Shown here one piece after another: positions 32,835 through 40,639 of a stretch of 64,000 bases of DNA. A program made the translations under genes and the position numbers. Source of the stretch: Kribbella sp. ALI-6-A (GTDB lineage: Bacteria > Actinomycetota > Actinomycetes > Propionibacteriales > Kribbellaceae); the NCBI RefSeq assembly GCF_001984195.1, contig NZ_MTQN01000009.1, positions 744,001-808,000 of the forward strand. The letters run 5' to 3'. The notes under the pieces were generated by a model. That model saw nothing but the letters and a program-made list of their open reading frames with translations, had not been told where the DNA came from and made no database searches. Each line of letters starts with the position of its first letter. Position 1 is the first letter of the stretch.

Positions 32835-33638
32835 GTGATCTCTCCTGGCAGCCGGTACGTCGCACTCGGCAGTTCGTTCGCGGCCGGGCCGGGGATCGCG
32901 CCCGTGCTCGACAAGGCCGCGGGCCGGTCCGGGCGGAACTATCCGCACCTGGTCGCCGAGCGGCTCGGGCTCGACCTGGTCGACGTCACGTACTCCGGCG
33001 CGACCACCGCTCACCTGCTCACCGACCGGCAGGACGACGCAGCGCCCCAGATCGATGCCGTCGGCCCGGACACCGCGCTGGTCACGGTGACGGCCGGCGG
33101 CAACGACCTGGACTACATCGGCTCGCTCCTGCGCGGCAGCCTGATGAACACCCTCGCCAAACCGGCGACGATCTTCGGTCGCCGGGTCGCGAACCGGATC
33201 CGCGCCCGGGTCAGCTACCTGCGCGACGACACCGCGTACGACGCGACCGCCGCAAGCCTGGCCGAGATCGTGCGCCGGATCCAAGATCGCGCTCCCTCGT
33301 CCCGGATCCTGCTGGTCGACTACCTCGCGGTCGTCGGGCCCGCGACGCGGCCGCGGCTCGACGTACCGCTGAACGAGGAGCAGCTGCCGAGCGTCGCGCT
33401 GATGGCGGACCGGTTGGCCGGTGCGTTCGCGCAGGCCGCGGAGAAGACGGGCGCGGAGCTGGTCGCGCTCTCCGACGTGAGCAAGAAGCATGCGGTCGGT
33501 TCGGCCGAGCCGTGGACGACGGGCTTCAGTCTGCGCTCGCCCCGGTTCGGCGGCGTCGTCCCGTACCACCCGAACGAAGCCGGCATGGCCGCCGTCGCCG
33601 AGTACGTCGTACGGCAGCTCGAGCAGGGGCCGAACTAG
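32835..33638 (+). CDS. SGNH/GDSL-family hydrolase (esterase/lipase-like)
   Basis: 267 residues. Block I is YVALGSSFAAGPG with the nucleophile Ser, block II has the Gly in VTYSGATTAHLL, block III is TVTAGGNDLDYIG, and block V is VVPYHPNEAGMAAVAEYV with the catalytic His. All four SGNH residues are thus present. No signal peptide is visible, so it is cytoplasmic, unlike many secreted relatives. Members hydrolyse lipid, sugar or aryl esters. GTG 32835 is set by the -10 box seven bases upstream. It is followed closely by the GNAT gene at 33661. Confidence 0.88.
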   Translation: MISPGSRYVALGSSFAAGPGIAPVLDKAAGRSGRNYPHLVAERLGLDLVDVTYSGATTAHLLTDRQDDAAPQIDAVGPDTALVTVTAGGNDLDYIGSLLRGSLMNTLAKPATIFGRRVANRIRARVSYLRDDTAYDATAASLAEIVRRIQDRAPSSRILLVDYLAVVGPATRPRLDVPLNEEQLPSVALMADRLAGAFAQAAEKTGAELVALSDVSKKHAVGSAEPWTTGFSLRSPRFGGVVPYHPNEAGMAAVAEYVVRQLEQGPN

Positions 33639-33647
33639 CCGTCTGCT

Positions 33648-33653
33648 TATGCT
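33648..33653 (+). promoter_or_regulatory. -10 box TATGCT, leaderless start of the GNAT gene
   Basis: TATGCT, seven bases (GCGAGGC), then GTG 33661, the same geometry as the preceding gene. Confidence 0.55.
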
Positions 33654-33660
33654 GCGAGGC

Positions 33661-34257
33661 GTGGCAGATGACCCTCCGCAGATCCGGCCGGCCGGGGCCG
33701 ATGACGTCGAGCCGATGGTGCAAACGCTGGTGCGCGCGTTCGAGCACTACCCGATGTCGCGGCTGGCGATCGACCCCAACGGCTACCTCGCCCGGCTGGA
33801 ACGCTACTACCGGCTCTTCGTCACCGGGATCGGTCTGCCGCACGGCAAGGTGTGGACCAGCAGCGACCACAGCGCGGTCTCCGTCTGGACCACGCCGCGG
33901 ACGCCGCGGGACGTCTTGGCCCGGGTCGCCGACGAGTTCCACGAGATCGCCGGAGAGCGCGCTCTCCCGATGGAATCCGTCGGACAGGCGATGGCCATCC
34001 TCCGCCCGGACGAACCGCTGTGGATCCTCGGCATGGTCGGCGTCGACCCCGACCGCCAGGGTCAGGGCCTCGGCCGTGCGGTAATCGCACCGGGCCTGGC
34101 CCGCGCTGACGCGGAAGGCGCAGCCACCTTCCTCGAAACGCAGACCGCCCGCAATGTCGCCTTCTACGAGTCGCTCGGCTTCGACGTCCTCGGCGAGATC
34201 GATCTCCCGAACGACGGCCCGACCCATTGGGCCATGCGCCGCAAACCCCGGACCTAG
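33661..34257 (+). CDS. GNAT-family N-acetyltransferase
   Basis: 198 residues with the GNAT acetyl-CoA motif A: LWILGMVGVDPDRQGQGLGRAVI, including the QGQGLG pyrophosphate loop, and motif B ARNVAFYESLGFDVLGE. The N-terminal part (IRPAGADDVEPMVQTLVRAFEHYP) is the usual first strand and helix. GTG 33661 is fixed by its leaderless -10 box. Its TAG stop and that of the opposite methyltransferase share the same CTAG at 34254-34257. The acceptor amine is unknown. Confidence 0.9.
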   Translation: MADDPPQIRPAGADDVEPMVQTLVRAFEHYPMSRLAIDPNGYLARLERYYRLFVTGIGLPHGKVWTSSDHSAVSVWTTPRTPRDVLARVADEFHEIAGERALPMESVGQAMAILRPDEPLWILGMVGVDPDRQGQGLGRAVIAPGLARADAEGAATFLETQTARNVAFYESLGFDVLGEIDLPNDGPTHWAMRRKPRT

Positions 34258-34868
34258 CCGGGGCGTCGTGCCCAGAACAGCGTGTGCCCACTACTGCCTT
34301 CGGGCACGAACTCCTGCTCCTCCACGGTCAGACCGCTCCGGACGATCCACGCACGATTCGTCTCGGCGTCCGCGTGGCTCCACCACATGCTGACCCCGCT
34401 CTCGAGCCAGTCGCCGTCGACGCCGGTCCACTCATCCTGACCGGTCGTACAGACGAACCATCCGCCGGGTCGCAGCCACCGCGCGACGTTCGCCAGCACC
34501 TCCTGCTGCTCGTCCTGCGGCAGGTGGATCAACGCGTAGAACGAGACCACGGCGTCGAACGACTCGAACGGAAAGTCGAGCGACGCCGCGTCGGCCTGGA
34601 TGAATGTTGCCTGAGGCACCAGCTCGCGCGCCCGGCGGATCTGCACCTCACTGATGTCGACGCCCGTTACGGAATGGCCGGCGGCCGCGAGCTCGCGGGC
34701 GAGCGGGATCCCGCTCCCGCAGCCGATGTCGAGCACCCGGCTGCCCTGGTCGAGCCGCTGCGTCAGCCGGTCGATCCAGGCCCGGTACTTCGACTCGCCG
34801 CCGTACGCCTCGTCGTAGCGCACCGAGAGCGCGTCGTACCCGCGCCGAACGATCTCTTTCGGGTCCAT
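34254..34868 (-). CDS. Class I SAM-dependent methyltransferase
   Basis: 204 residues with motif I RVLDIGCGSGIPLARELA, HSVTGVDISEVQIRRAR after beta 2, FIQADAASLDFPFESFDAVVSFYALIHLP, and VARWLRPGGWFVCTTG. It resembles the UbiG/Methyltransf_25 group. ATG 34868 lies 8 bases after TAGCGT on the minus strand, again suggesting a leaderless message. It converges on the GNAT gene with a shared CTAG stop. The substrate is unknown. Confidence 0.88.
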   Translation of the reverse strand: MDPKEIVRRGYDALSVRYDEAYGGESKYRAWIDRLTQRLDQGSRVLDIGCGSGIPLARELAAAGHSVTGVDISEVQIRRARELVPQATFIQADAASLDFPFESFDAVVSFYALIHLPQDEQQEVLANVARWLRPGGWFVCTTGQDEWTGVDGDWLESGVSMWWSHADAETNRAWIVRSGLTVEEQEFVPEGSSGHTLFWARRPG

Positions 34869-34876
34869 GACGCACG

Positions 34877-34882
34877 ACGCTA
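34877..34882 (-). promoter_or_regulatory. -10 box TAGCGT, leaderless start of the methyltransferase gene
   Basis: TAGCGT, eight bases, then ATG 34868 on the minus strand, with no ribosome binding site visible. Confidence 0.4.
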
Positions 34883-34913
34883 GCGAGCCGACGCGCTCCG
34901 GGCGAGCCGATTG

Positions 34914-35303
34914 TCAGGCCGGGGCTTCGCCCTCCGGGTGGACCTCGACCGGCTGATTGCAGGGCTTACCACCGGGGCCGGGCGCCTGGGAGATCCGCAG
35001 CGCGATCTCGAGAGCGCGTTCCTCGTTCTTCACGTCGACCACCCAGTAGCCGGCCAGGACCTCCTTGGTCTCGCTGAACGGCCCGTCGGTGATGATCGGC
35101 TCACCGTTCTCGGTGGCTTGGACGGTTTTCATCTGGTCGGGACCCGACAGTCCCCGGCCCTCGACCATCTCGCCGGACTCGACCAGCTCCTTGTTGAGCT
35201 CGTCCATGAAGCCCACCATCGCCATCACGTCGTCGTGCGACCAGGTCCCGGGCATCTCGTCCCAGCCTTGCTTGTTCGAGTGGATCAACAGCATGTACTT
35301 CAT
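34914..35303 (-). CDS. YCII-related (DGPF-domain) protein
   Basis: 129 residues of the DGPF/YCII dimeric alpha-beta barrel: MKYMLLIHSNKQGWDEMPG at the start, then TDGPFSETKEVLAGYWVVDV, the signature DGPF motif, and ERALEIALRISQAPGPGG. ATG 35303 has GGAGGAG 5 bases upstream. A longer frame to 35357 has none. In actinobacteria these small proteins often sit beside ECF sigma factors. Here the divergent neighbour is instead an ArsR-SRPBCC regulator, which also commonly co-occurs with DGPF and DHFR-like genes. The molecular role is unknown. Confidence 0.85.
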   Translation of the reverse strand: MKYMLLIHSNKQGWDEMPGTWSHDDVMAMVGFMDELNKELVESGEMVEGRGLSGPDQMKTVQATENGEPIITDGPFSETKEVLAGYWVVDVKNEERALEIALRISQAPGPGGKPCNQPVEVHPEGEAPA

Positions 35304-35420
35304 CCCAGCTCCTCCAGCTCCGGCCGGCGGATGCCGCCGACCCCACCGAAACGCCATCCGGCGCCTGCGTCAACAACGTCGGAGCCACTTCCGCGTTCTC
35401 GACATGGCCATCGAACCGAG

Positions 35421-35456
35421 ATATTCATTGACAGGAATATTCTTGAATGCGAATAT
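35421..35456 (+). promoter_or_regulatory. ArsR-type operator overlapping a TTGACA promoter
   Basis: ATATTC, 8 bases, GAATATTC, 8 bases, GAATAT: two head-to-head ATATTC-N8-GAATAT repeats sharing the central palindrome. TTGACA (35428-35433) and GAATAT (35451-35456), 17 bp apart, read as -35 and -10, and ATG 35464 follows 7 bases later. A bound ArsR dimer would block RNA polymerase, so the gene at 35464 is probably self-repressed. Confidence 0.7.
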
Positions 35457-35463
35457 TTCCGGC

Positions 35464-36303
35464 ATGGACAAGCTTGCCGCCGCCCTCGGGGACGCCGCTC
35501 GGTGGCGAATCGTCGAACAGCTCGCCGATCATCCGCGATCCGTCGGCGAACTGGCTGAACTGACCGGGCTGCGGCAACCCCAGACCACCAAGCACCTGCA
35601 GACGCTCGCGCGGGCCGGCCTCGTCACGGTTTTCCCGCTCGGCCAACGCCGCGTGTACGCACTGGAGAGCGAACCGCTGCAGGCACTCGAACGCCGACTG
35701 CGCGAGCTGGCCGAAAGGACCGTCGCCCACGCGGACGAGCGCGACGTGATCGCGCGCTACCGAACGGCCATCGAGCGCGAGTCCGCGGTGGCCGACCAGG
35801 ACCGATGGGCCGACGGCCGCCTGTTCTCCTTCGAACGAGTGCTGGCCGCGTCGCCGGACGTCGTCTGGCGGTACTGGACCGACCCCGAGCTGCTCGCCTC
35901 CTGGTGGGCGCCGCGGCCGATGACGATCGTCGACGCCGCGCTCGAACCCAGTCCGGGCGGCCGTGCCGTTCTCGAGTACGCCGATGCGGAGGGCCACCGA
36001 TACCGGTCCGAAGGAACGGTGAGCACGGCGCGGGACAGCGAACGGCTCGTGTTCACCCTGGCCGTTCTGGACGCGGAGAGCGCGATCTCGTTCTCCAGCC
36101 AGTACGCCGTGGAGCTCGCGGCGGCCTCGGCCGGCACGCGTTTGCGGCTCGACCTGCGGATCGACGAGACGACCGTCGACGCGGTCGCGTACATCGCCGG
36201 CATCGAGACCGGCTGGAACCAGGTGCTCGACAACCTCGCCGAAGTGATCGGCGAAGGCGCCGCGTCGCGGCGTACCGCAACTTCGACCACGGACAAGGAC
36301 TGA
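35464..36303 (+). CDS. ArsR-family HTH fused to an SRPBCC (AHSA1-like) domain
   Basis: 279 residues. Residues 1-90 form an ArsR winged helix (LAAALGDAARWRIVEQLADH, SVGELAELTGLRQPQTTKHL, LVTVFPLGQRRVYALE) without the metal-binding cysteines of ArsR/SmtB. Residues about 120-265 are an AHSA1/START-like ligand-binding domain (FSFERVLAASPDVVWRYWTDPELLASWW, split; SGWNQVLDNL-type final helix). Such fusions couple DNA binding to a hydrophobic ligand. ATG 35464 is fixed by the promoter-operator 7 bases upstream. The DHFR-like gene follows after 5 bases, so the two form an operon. Confidence 0.9.
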   Translation: MDKLAAALGDAARWRIVEQLADHPRSVGELAELTGLRQPQTTKHLQTLARAGLVTVFPLGQRRVYALESEPLQALERRLRELAERTVAHADERDVIARYRTAIERESAVADQDRWADGRLFSFERVLAASPDVVWRYWTDPELLASWWAPRPMTIVDAALEPSPGGRAVLEYADAEGHRYRSEGTVSTARDSERLVFTLAVLDAESAISFSSQYAVELAAASAGTRLRLDLRIDETTVDAVAYIAGIETGWNQVLDNLAEVIGEGAASRRTATSTTDKD

Positions 36304-36308
36304 CTGCC

Positions 36309-36899
36309 ATGAACCAACGCACGGTGACCGCGAACCTGGCCCTCACGCTCGACGGGCGCTACCACGGACCGGCGGGGCCGAACGACTTCGGTGCGTTCGC
36401 GCCGTACGTCAGCTCGGAGGTCGCGCGCGATCAGCTGACCCGGATCTGGGAGAGCGCGACCACCGCCGTTCTCGGCCGGAACAACGCCGAAGGCTTTCTC
36501 GGGTACTGGTCGCCGGTCGCCGAGGACCCGGCCGCGGACCCGCGCGACCGCGGCTATGCGAAGTGGCTGGTGGAGACCGAGAAGGTAGTCTTCTCGACCA
36601 CGCTGACCGAGGCGCCGTGGGAACGCACCCGGCTCGTCAACGCCCCGGCCGCGGAGGTGATCACCGAGCTGAAGTCCACCGGTGACGGTGACATCCTGGT
36701 CAACAGCAGTGCGACCCTCATCAAGCCGTTGCTCGCCGCGGACCTGGTGGACCGGCTGTACCTGATGGTCTTTCCGGAGATCGTGGGTGGTGGGCAGCGG
36801 CTGTTCGACGACGGGCTGCCGGCGACGAAGTGGTCGCTGTCCCACCAGGAGACCGGCGAGCTCGGCGAGATGGCGCTGGTCTACGACCGCGTTCGCTGA
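36309..36899 (+). CDS. Dihydrofolate reductase-like (RibD C-terminal domain) protein
   Basis: A 196-residue RibD-C/DHFR-fold protein: TVTANLALTLDGRYHGPAG at the start, an NADPH-type loop near GDILVNSSATLIKPLLAADLVD, and LYLMVFPEIVGGGQRLFDDG, the usual RibD-C core. Such single-domain relatives are often named dihydrofolate reductase family but are unlikely to be true DHFR. They probably reduce an unknown small molecule. ATG 36309 follows AAGGA and lies 5 bases after the ArsR-SRPBCC stop, so it is probably controlled by that regulator. Confidence 0.88.
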   Translation: MNQRTVTANLALTLDGRYHGPAGPNDFGAFAPYVSSEVARDQLTRIWESATTAVLGRNNAEGFLGYWSPVAEDPAADPRDRGYAKWLVETEKVVFSTTLTEAPWERTRLVNAPAAEVITELKSTGDGDILVNSSATLIKPLLAADLVDRLYLMVFPEIVGGGQRLFDDGLPATKWSLSHQETGELGEMALVYDRVR

Positions 36900-36918
36900 C
36901 GGCGGGACCGCTCCCCCG

Positions 36919-37872
36919 TCAGAGCCAGTTCTGGCGGGAGGCCTGAACACCGAGCTGGAAGCGGGTCTGCGCGCCGAGAACCTCCTGCAGGCGACTGATC
37001 CGCCGAGCGACGGTTCGCTCGCTGACGCCGAACTCGCGCGCGATCGACTCATCGGTCAGACCCGCACTCAGATAGGTGAGCAGGCGTTTGGTCTCCAGCG
37101 CCGGCGCTCCGATCGCCTCGGTGTTCTCGGTCCCGCCGGTGATCGGGACCGACACCCGCCACAACGCGTCGAAAACTCCGACCAGACCGGTCAGGAAAGG
37201 CGAATGGTGCACGACCATCGCCGCGGTGTTCACGATCCCGCCGACCGTCGTACGGGCCGAGACCAGGGCCCAGCGGTCGTCGACGACGGTCAGGTTCAAC
37301 GGGACCTGAGGGAAGACCCGGGCCTGCTCGCCGGCGTCGACGCACTGCTGGACCATCCGGAGCGCGTCCGGGTCCTGCAGCACCCGGGTGCCGTAGATGA
37401 CCTCGTACGAAACGCCGCGCGAGAGCGCGTCGAACAGGCCCTCGACGATCTGGTGGTTCGGCGAGGCCAAGTTGCCCACTGTCATCGCGCGAACCTGCTG
37501 CTGGGCGTCGACCTGTACGCGGTTGAGCACTTCTCGCGCCGTTTCGGCCGAGGGCAGCAGTTCGACGTACGTCTGCTGACCGATGCCCGCGGTCCACAGG
37601 TCGGAGAGCAAGGAAGCGCTCTCCCGGGCCAGCTGCGCCTCCGTCGTGCGGCGCCGAGCGACGGCCTCCATCGCGAGATGCGGCGGTTGCGGGAGAACCT
37701 TGTCGTCGGACCGCTCCATCAGTCCGATCGCGGCCAGCTCGCGTAGCGGCGTGTCGAGGTCGGCGCCGTGGCGCTGCACCAGATCGGCCTGGTCGAGGGC
37801 ACCCCGAGCGATCAGGTCGAGGTAGATCGCCTCGGCCTCGGCAGAGATCCCCAGCGCCCGGAGTTGGTACAT
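36919..37872 (-). CDS. LuxR-type HTH regulator with TrmB-like N-terminus
   Basis: 317 residues. The N-terminal 70 residues (LRALGISAEAEAIYLDLIARG, LVQRHGADLDTPLRELAAIGL) resemble a TrmB-type winged helix. The middle 180 residues look like a phospholipase-D/TrmB-type sensing domain. The last 60 (KRLLTYLSAGLTDESIAREFGVSERTVARRISRLQEVLGA, split) are a LuxR-like helix-turn-helix. This two-HTH actinobacterial family is common and its ligands are unknown. ATG 37872 directly follows an AGGAGGG, only one base away, which is unusually close. It converges on the DHFR-like gene. Confidence 0.82.
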   Translation of the reverse strand: MYQLRALGISAEAEAIYLDLIARGALDQADLVQRHGADLDTPLRELAAIGLMERSDDKVLPQPPHLAMEAVARRRTTEAQLARESASLLSDLWTAGIGQQTYVELLPSAETAREVLNRVQVDAQQQVRAMTVGNLASPNHQIVEGLFDALSRGVSYEVIYGTRVLQDPDALRMVQQCVDAGEQARVFPQVPLNLTVVDDRWALVSARTTVGGIVNTAAMVVHHSPFLTGLVGVFDALWRVSVPITGGTENTEAIGAPALETKRLLTYLSAGLTDESIAREFGVSERTVARRISRLQEVLGAQTRFQLGVQASRQNWL

Positions 37873-37956
37873 CCCTCCTGTCTACCAGTTGAACGCCGGG
37901 CCAACGTAGACCTTCTGAGCCCCGTTCCCGCGAGATCACTCACACCGGCGAAGCGG

Positions 37957-38778
37957 CTACCGGTCGTGACGCTCGCCGTCGCGAGGGGTGAAGACGTACG
38001 GCGTCGTCGTGGTGACGGGCAGGAAGCCGAGCCGCTGGAGGATCGGCGAGCTGTCGTCGGAGGCGTCGACCTGGAGGTAGCGGTGCCCGAGCTCGACGGC
38101 TCGCGCCGCGCGGACAGCGACCAGGGCCTTGTAGATGCCGCGACCGCGCCATTCCGCCAAGGTCGATCCGCCCCAGAGACCGGTGAAGTCGGTGCCCGGC
38201 TTGTGGACGGCCCACGCGGCGGAGACAACGGTGCCGTCGGCCACGGCTACGTAGATGTCGGTGTCGCCCGCAGCGCTACGGCCGGCCAGATCCTGAGTCA
38301 GCCAGGACCAGTCCTCGCCCCAGACCGTGGACTCCATCGCCGCGATGCGTTCGAAATCGGCCAGGTCTGTCGTCCGGCGAATCGTCACGCCGTCGACAGC
38401 CTCCCGCCCCCGCAGCTGAGCGGCGACGACCGCGCTCTCCGCGATCACGACCGTTTCCCGCTCCTCCGGGACGAACCCGGCCGCCGTCAACCGGTCAGGC
38501 AGGTCCTTGGGCAGGTCGTGGCCACGGGTCTTCCACTCGACCGCCTGGCCCTTCGCCGCGAAAAAGTCCCGCTGGCGCGCGATCAGCGCGTCGAGTTCGG
38601 CCCCGTCGAGGCCCTCGAGAGAGCGGTAACTCACGAACCCCCGCGTCGGGTACTCCACCCGGACCACCGGGCCGTCCGTCGTACTCGGGACACCGGAGGT
38701 CTCGGCGTCACCGCGCAACTGCTTGTCGTACGCCGCCAACAGTTCGGCGATCCGCTCGTCCCGCGTCGTTTCCGTCAC
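37957..38778 (-). CDS. GNAT-family N-acetyltransferase
   Basis: 273 residues from GTG 38778. An N-terminal 100-residue region (LLAAYDKQLRG, VEYPTRGFVSYRSLEG) precedes a GNAT fold: VTIRRTTDLADFERIAAMES, VVSAAWAVHKPGTDFTGLWGGSTL, EWRGRGIYKALVAVRAARAV (motif A with RGRGIY) and SSPILQRLGFLPVTTTTPYV. The R-G-R-G-I-Y acetyl-CoA loop is clear. A longer frame to 38949 is Arg/Pro-rich and not credible. The acceptor is unknown. It is monocistronic as far as can be seen. Confidence 0.87.
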   Translation of the reverse strand: MTETTRDERIAELLAAYDKQLRGDAETSGVPSTTDGPVVRVEYPTRGFVSYRSLEGLDGAELDALIARQRDFFAAKGQAVEWKTRGHDLPKDLPDRLTAAGFVPEERETVVIAESAVVAAQLRGREAVDGVTIRRTTDLADFERIAAMESTVWGEDWSWLTQDLAGRSAAGDTDIYVAVADGTVVSAAWAVHKPGTDFTGLWGGSTLAEWRGRGIYKALVAVRAARAVELGHRYLQVDASDDSSPILQRLGFLPVTTTTPYVFTPRDGERHDR

Positions 38779-38882
38779 CGCAGGACTGTTACACGCGGCC
38801 GGGTCGCCGCGCGCTCGAATTTCGAAGGCGCCGGACCGGAGCCGAGGCGCTGGGGTGATCCGCTCGTGGTCGAGGACGCCGG

Positions 38883-39140
38883 TCAGTCGAGCGGTCCGGC
38901 GACGCAGGCCCGCCGATAGCCGAACCGCGCCGCCAGCCGTCGCCACCACGCCACATGTGCGGCAGGTCCCAACCGCCCGTCACCACAAGCGTCCGCAGGC
39001 CGGGGATCGGTCGCGCCAGCTCCGGAGCGCGCTCTCCCGCGACGACCAGCCGCCCGACGCCGGCCGGGTCCGCCGTTGACCGTCTCGCGGACTTGGTCGG
39101 CCGCGTTCTGTCGCGCGACCAGCAGGTTCAACGGGTCCAT
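38883..39140 (-). pseudogene. Short open frame, probably decayed; alpha/beta-hydrolase-like tail in two frames
   Basis: ATG 39140 has a good GGAGGAG site and opens an 86-codon frame starting MDPLNLLVARQNAADQVRET, which then turns Arg/Ala-rich. In the neighbouring frame the same stretch reads LARPIPGLRTLVVTGGWDLP, and back in this frame AWWRRLAARFG follows. That looks like the C-terminal part of an alpha/beta hydrolase broken by a frameshift. The identification is weak. No intact protein is supported. Confidence 0.3.
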
Positions 39141-39315
39141 CGTCGCTCCTCCAGCTCGGGGCGCCGTACCGGCGCCTTCACTGGTACGTCGGACCTCGGC
39201 CGGCGTTCTTGACATCACTCCCGCTAGGTCAACCAGACGGACCTGCTGGGTCCGGGTTCCGGGGAGCTGGACCCGAGGCTATTGGCCACGATGCTTGGGA
39301 CGCTGCGGGATGCTG

Positions 39316-39440
39316 TCAGGCGCGGTCGTGCAGGGTGACCTGGTAGCCGTCGGGGTCGGCGAACGTGAACGTCCGGCCGAAGGGGCCGTCGATGGGCGCG
39401 GACACGGTGGGGTGGCCGTCGGCGGCGAGACAACCGTCGG
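39316..39440 (-). pseudogene. VOC/glyoxalase-family C-terminal fragment
   Basis: The minus strand encodes DGHPTVSAPIDGPFGRTFTF, then ADPDGYQVTLHDRA and a stop at 39316-39318. This is the typical end of a glyoxalase/bleomycin-resistance (VOC) protein with the DPDG turn. The upstream 80-90 residues that should precede it are missing, because a MarR fragment starts on the other strand at once. Confidence 0.7.
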
Positions 39441-39444
39441 GAAA

Positions 39445-39621
39445 GTGCTGCCCACGCGACTCACGCCTCGCGGCCGAGCCAGCCTCAAGAAGGCGTCCGC
39501 CGCGGTCCGGTCCGTCGAGGTCAGGATGCTGGCCGGCCTGACCGAGACCGAGCGGTCAGACGCGTTGCGGATCCTGCGAAGCATGATCCATTCCCTGCGC
39601 GACGGCGATCCGGATGCCTAG
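39445..39621 (+). pseudogene. MarR-family regulator C-terminal fragment
   Basis: About 58 codons reading RLTPRGRASLKKASAAVR, then a helix VEVRMLAGLTETERSDALRI and LRSMIHSL to the TAG at 39621. This is the wing end and dimerisation helix of a MarR protein. The DNA-recognition part is absent. The preceding sequence is the back-to-back VOC fragment. It looks like the other half of a divergent pair joined by a deletion. Confidence 0.7.
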
Positions 39622-39750
39622 GGTCCTACCTGCATGTTTCGTCCCCGCCTGGAGTTCGCGGACGCAACCCTCGTCGCAACTGCCCGGCTCCAGGCACACG
39701 TACCGCGACAGCGCCGCCGTCGCCAACTGGCTGCATAGACTGGTGCGCTC

Positions 39751-39807
39751 GTGGTCCAACCCGTGACGTCAACGCGTGCACTGACAACGCTCGACCCGAA
39801 GGACTGA
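39751..39807 (+). CDS. Possible 18-residue leader peptide ahead of the CGSTRF gene
   Basis: GTG 39751 opens MVQPVTSTRALTTLDPKD and stops at TGA 39805-39807, three bases before GTG 39811. TAGACT (39736-39741) lies 9 bases upstream, so a leaderless start is possible. The ribosome site of the next gene (AAGGA) overlaps its last codons, an arrangement suited to translational coupling. It could equally be chance. Confidence 0.25.
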   Translation: MVQPVTSTRALTTLDPKD

Positions 39808-39810
39808 GCC

Positions 39811-40131
39811 GTGCCTGACCGACCTGAGATTGTCTGCATCTGCGGCTCGACCCGGTTCGTGGACGAGATGCGCGCGGCGAACCGCGACTTGACCCTCGCA
39901 GGCGTCATCGTCCTCGCGCCAGGCGTCTTCCTGCCCGAGGATCGCGAAGCACACGAGTCCATCACCGACGAGCAGAAGACCGCGTTGGGCGCCCTCCACC
40001 TGCGGAAGATCGACCTGGCCGATCGCGTCCTGGTCGTCAACCCCGGCGGGTATATCGGGGAGTCCACACGCAGCGAGATCGCCTACGCCCGCGCCACCGG
40101 CAAGCCGATCACGTTCACCGATCCTGTCTGA
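39811..40131 (+). CDS. Small Rossmann-like CGSTRF protein (nucleoside deoxyribosyltransferase/DUF4406-like)
   Basis: 106 residues beginning MPDRPEIVCICGSTRFVDEM. The CGSTRF loop at a first beta strand, LRKIDLADRVLVVNPGGYIG in the middle and STRSEIAYARATGKPITF near the end resemble the nucleoside 2-deoxyribosyltransferase-like and DUF4406 group, in which the S/E pair of GES..EI.YA forms the active site. GTG 39811 follows AAGGA at about 9 bases. A nucleotide-metabolism or phage-defence role is possible but not shown. It stands alone at the edge of the decayed stretch. Confidence 0.75.
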   Translation: MPDRPEIVCICGSTRFVDEMRAANRDLTLAGVIVLAPGVFLPEDREAHESITDEQKTALGALHLRKIDLADRVLVVNPGGYIGESTRSEIAYARATGKPITFTDPV

Positions 40132-40639
40132 CCAGTCGACGCTCAGCGGGAAACGAGTGTCGGCCAGTCGGCTGGCGTGTTGCCAGAGAGTCCTGGATGT
40201 CGTCGGACCTTTGCTCCTGTGGCGTGATGTGGTTGAAGTCGCCGAATGGCCCACCCGGAACGTGGTGGCCAACGGGCTTTCGGCGGGCTGGGTCCAACAG
40301 ATGAGCCCAGGCGGCAGAGCCACGGCCTTGCGATGTCGGCCCGGGGTGGTGGTGCCGTGTGGCTTCGGGTGGTGGTGAGATTCGAGTAGTCCGCAGGGAA
40401 TCGAGGTGTTCTGGGCTGGCGATAGATACGACGCCCGAGCGGCCGAGCCAGCCGAGGGCCAGATCCCGGCCCCGGAGCGTGACCTTCATGCAGGCGACCT
40501 TGAAGCCGAGCACACGCCCTTTCGCGCTGATCCGCTGCAACTCTGTTCACTGGAGGTAGATCGCGAACCGATCAGATCGTTCCGGGGGCGCTGCGTGAGC
40601 CCGAAAGACAGCAGCAAGGGACATCTGCTCTTCTCCTCT
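40132..40639. other. 508-base stretch without a credible gene
   Basis: Open frames on both strands here are Arg/Pro/His-rich, lack ribosome sites and show no family motif. Base composition is a little lower in GC than the neighbours. It may be remnant DNA from a lost mobile or accessory gene next to the truncated VOC/MarR pair. I see no terminal inverted repeats or transposase motif. Confidence 0.5.

Noticed and set aside
39279..39584. 101-codon minus-strand frame across the VOC/MarR junction
   Set aside because: It reads neither fragment in the right frame and is Ser/Pro/Arg-rich. The two fragments are in other frames.
40132..40639. Insertion-sequence remnant
   Set aside because: No transposase motif, terminal inverted repeats or target duplication can be seen. 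It is left as unexplained DNA.
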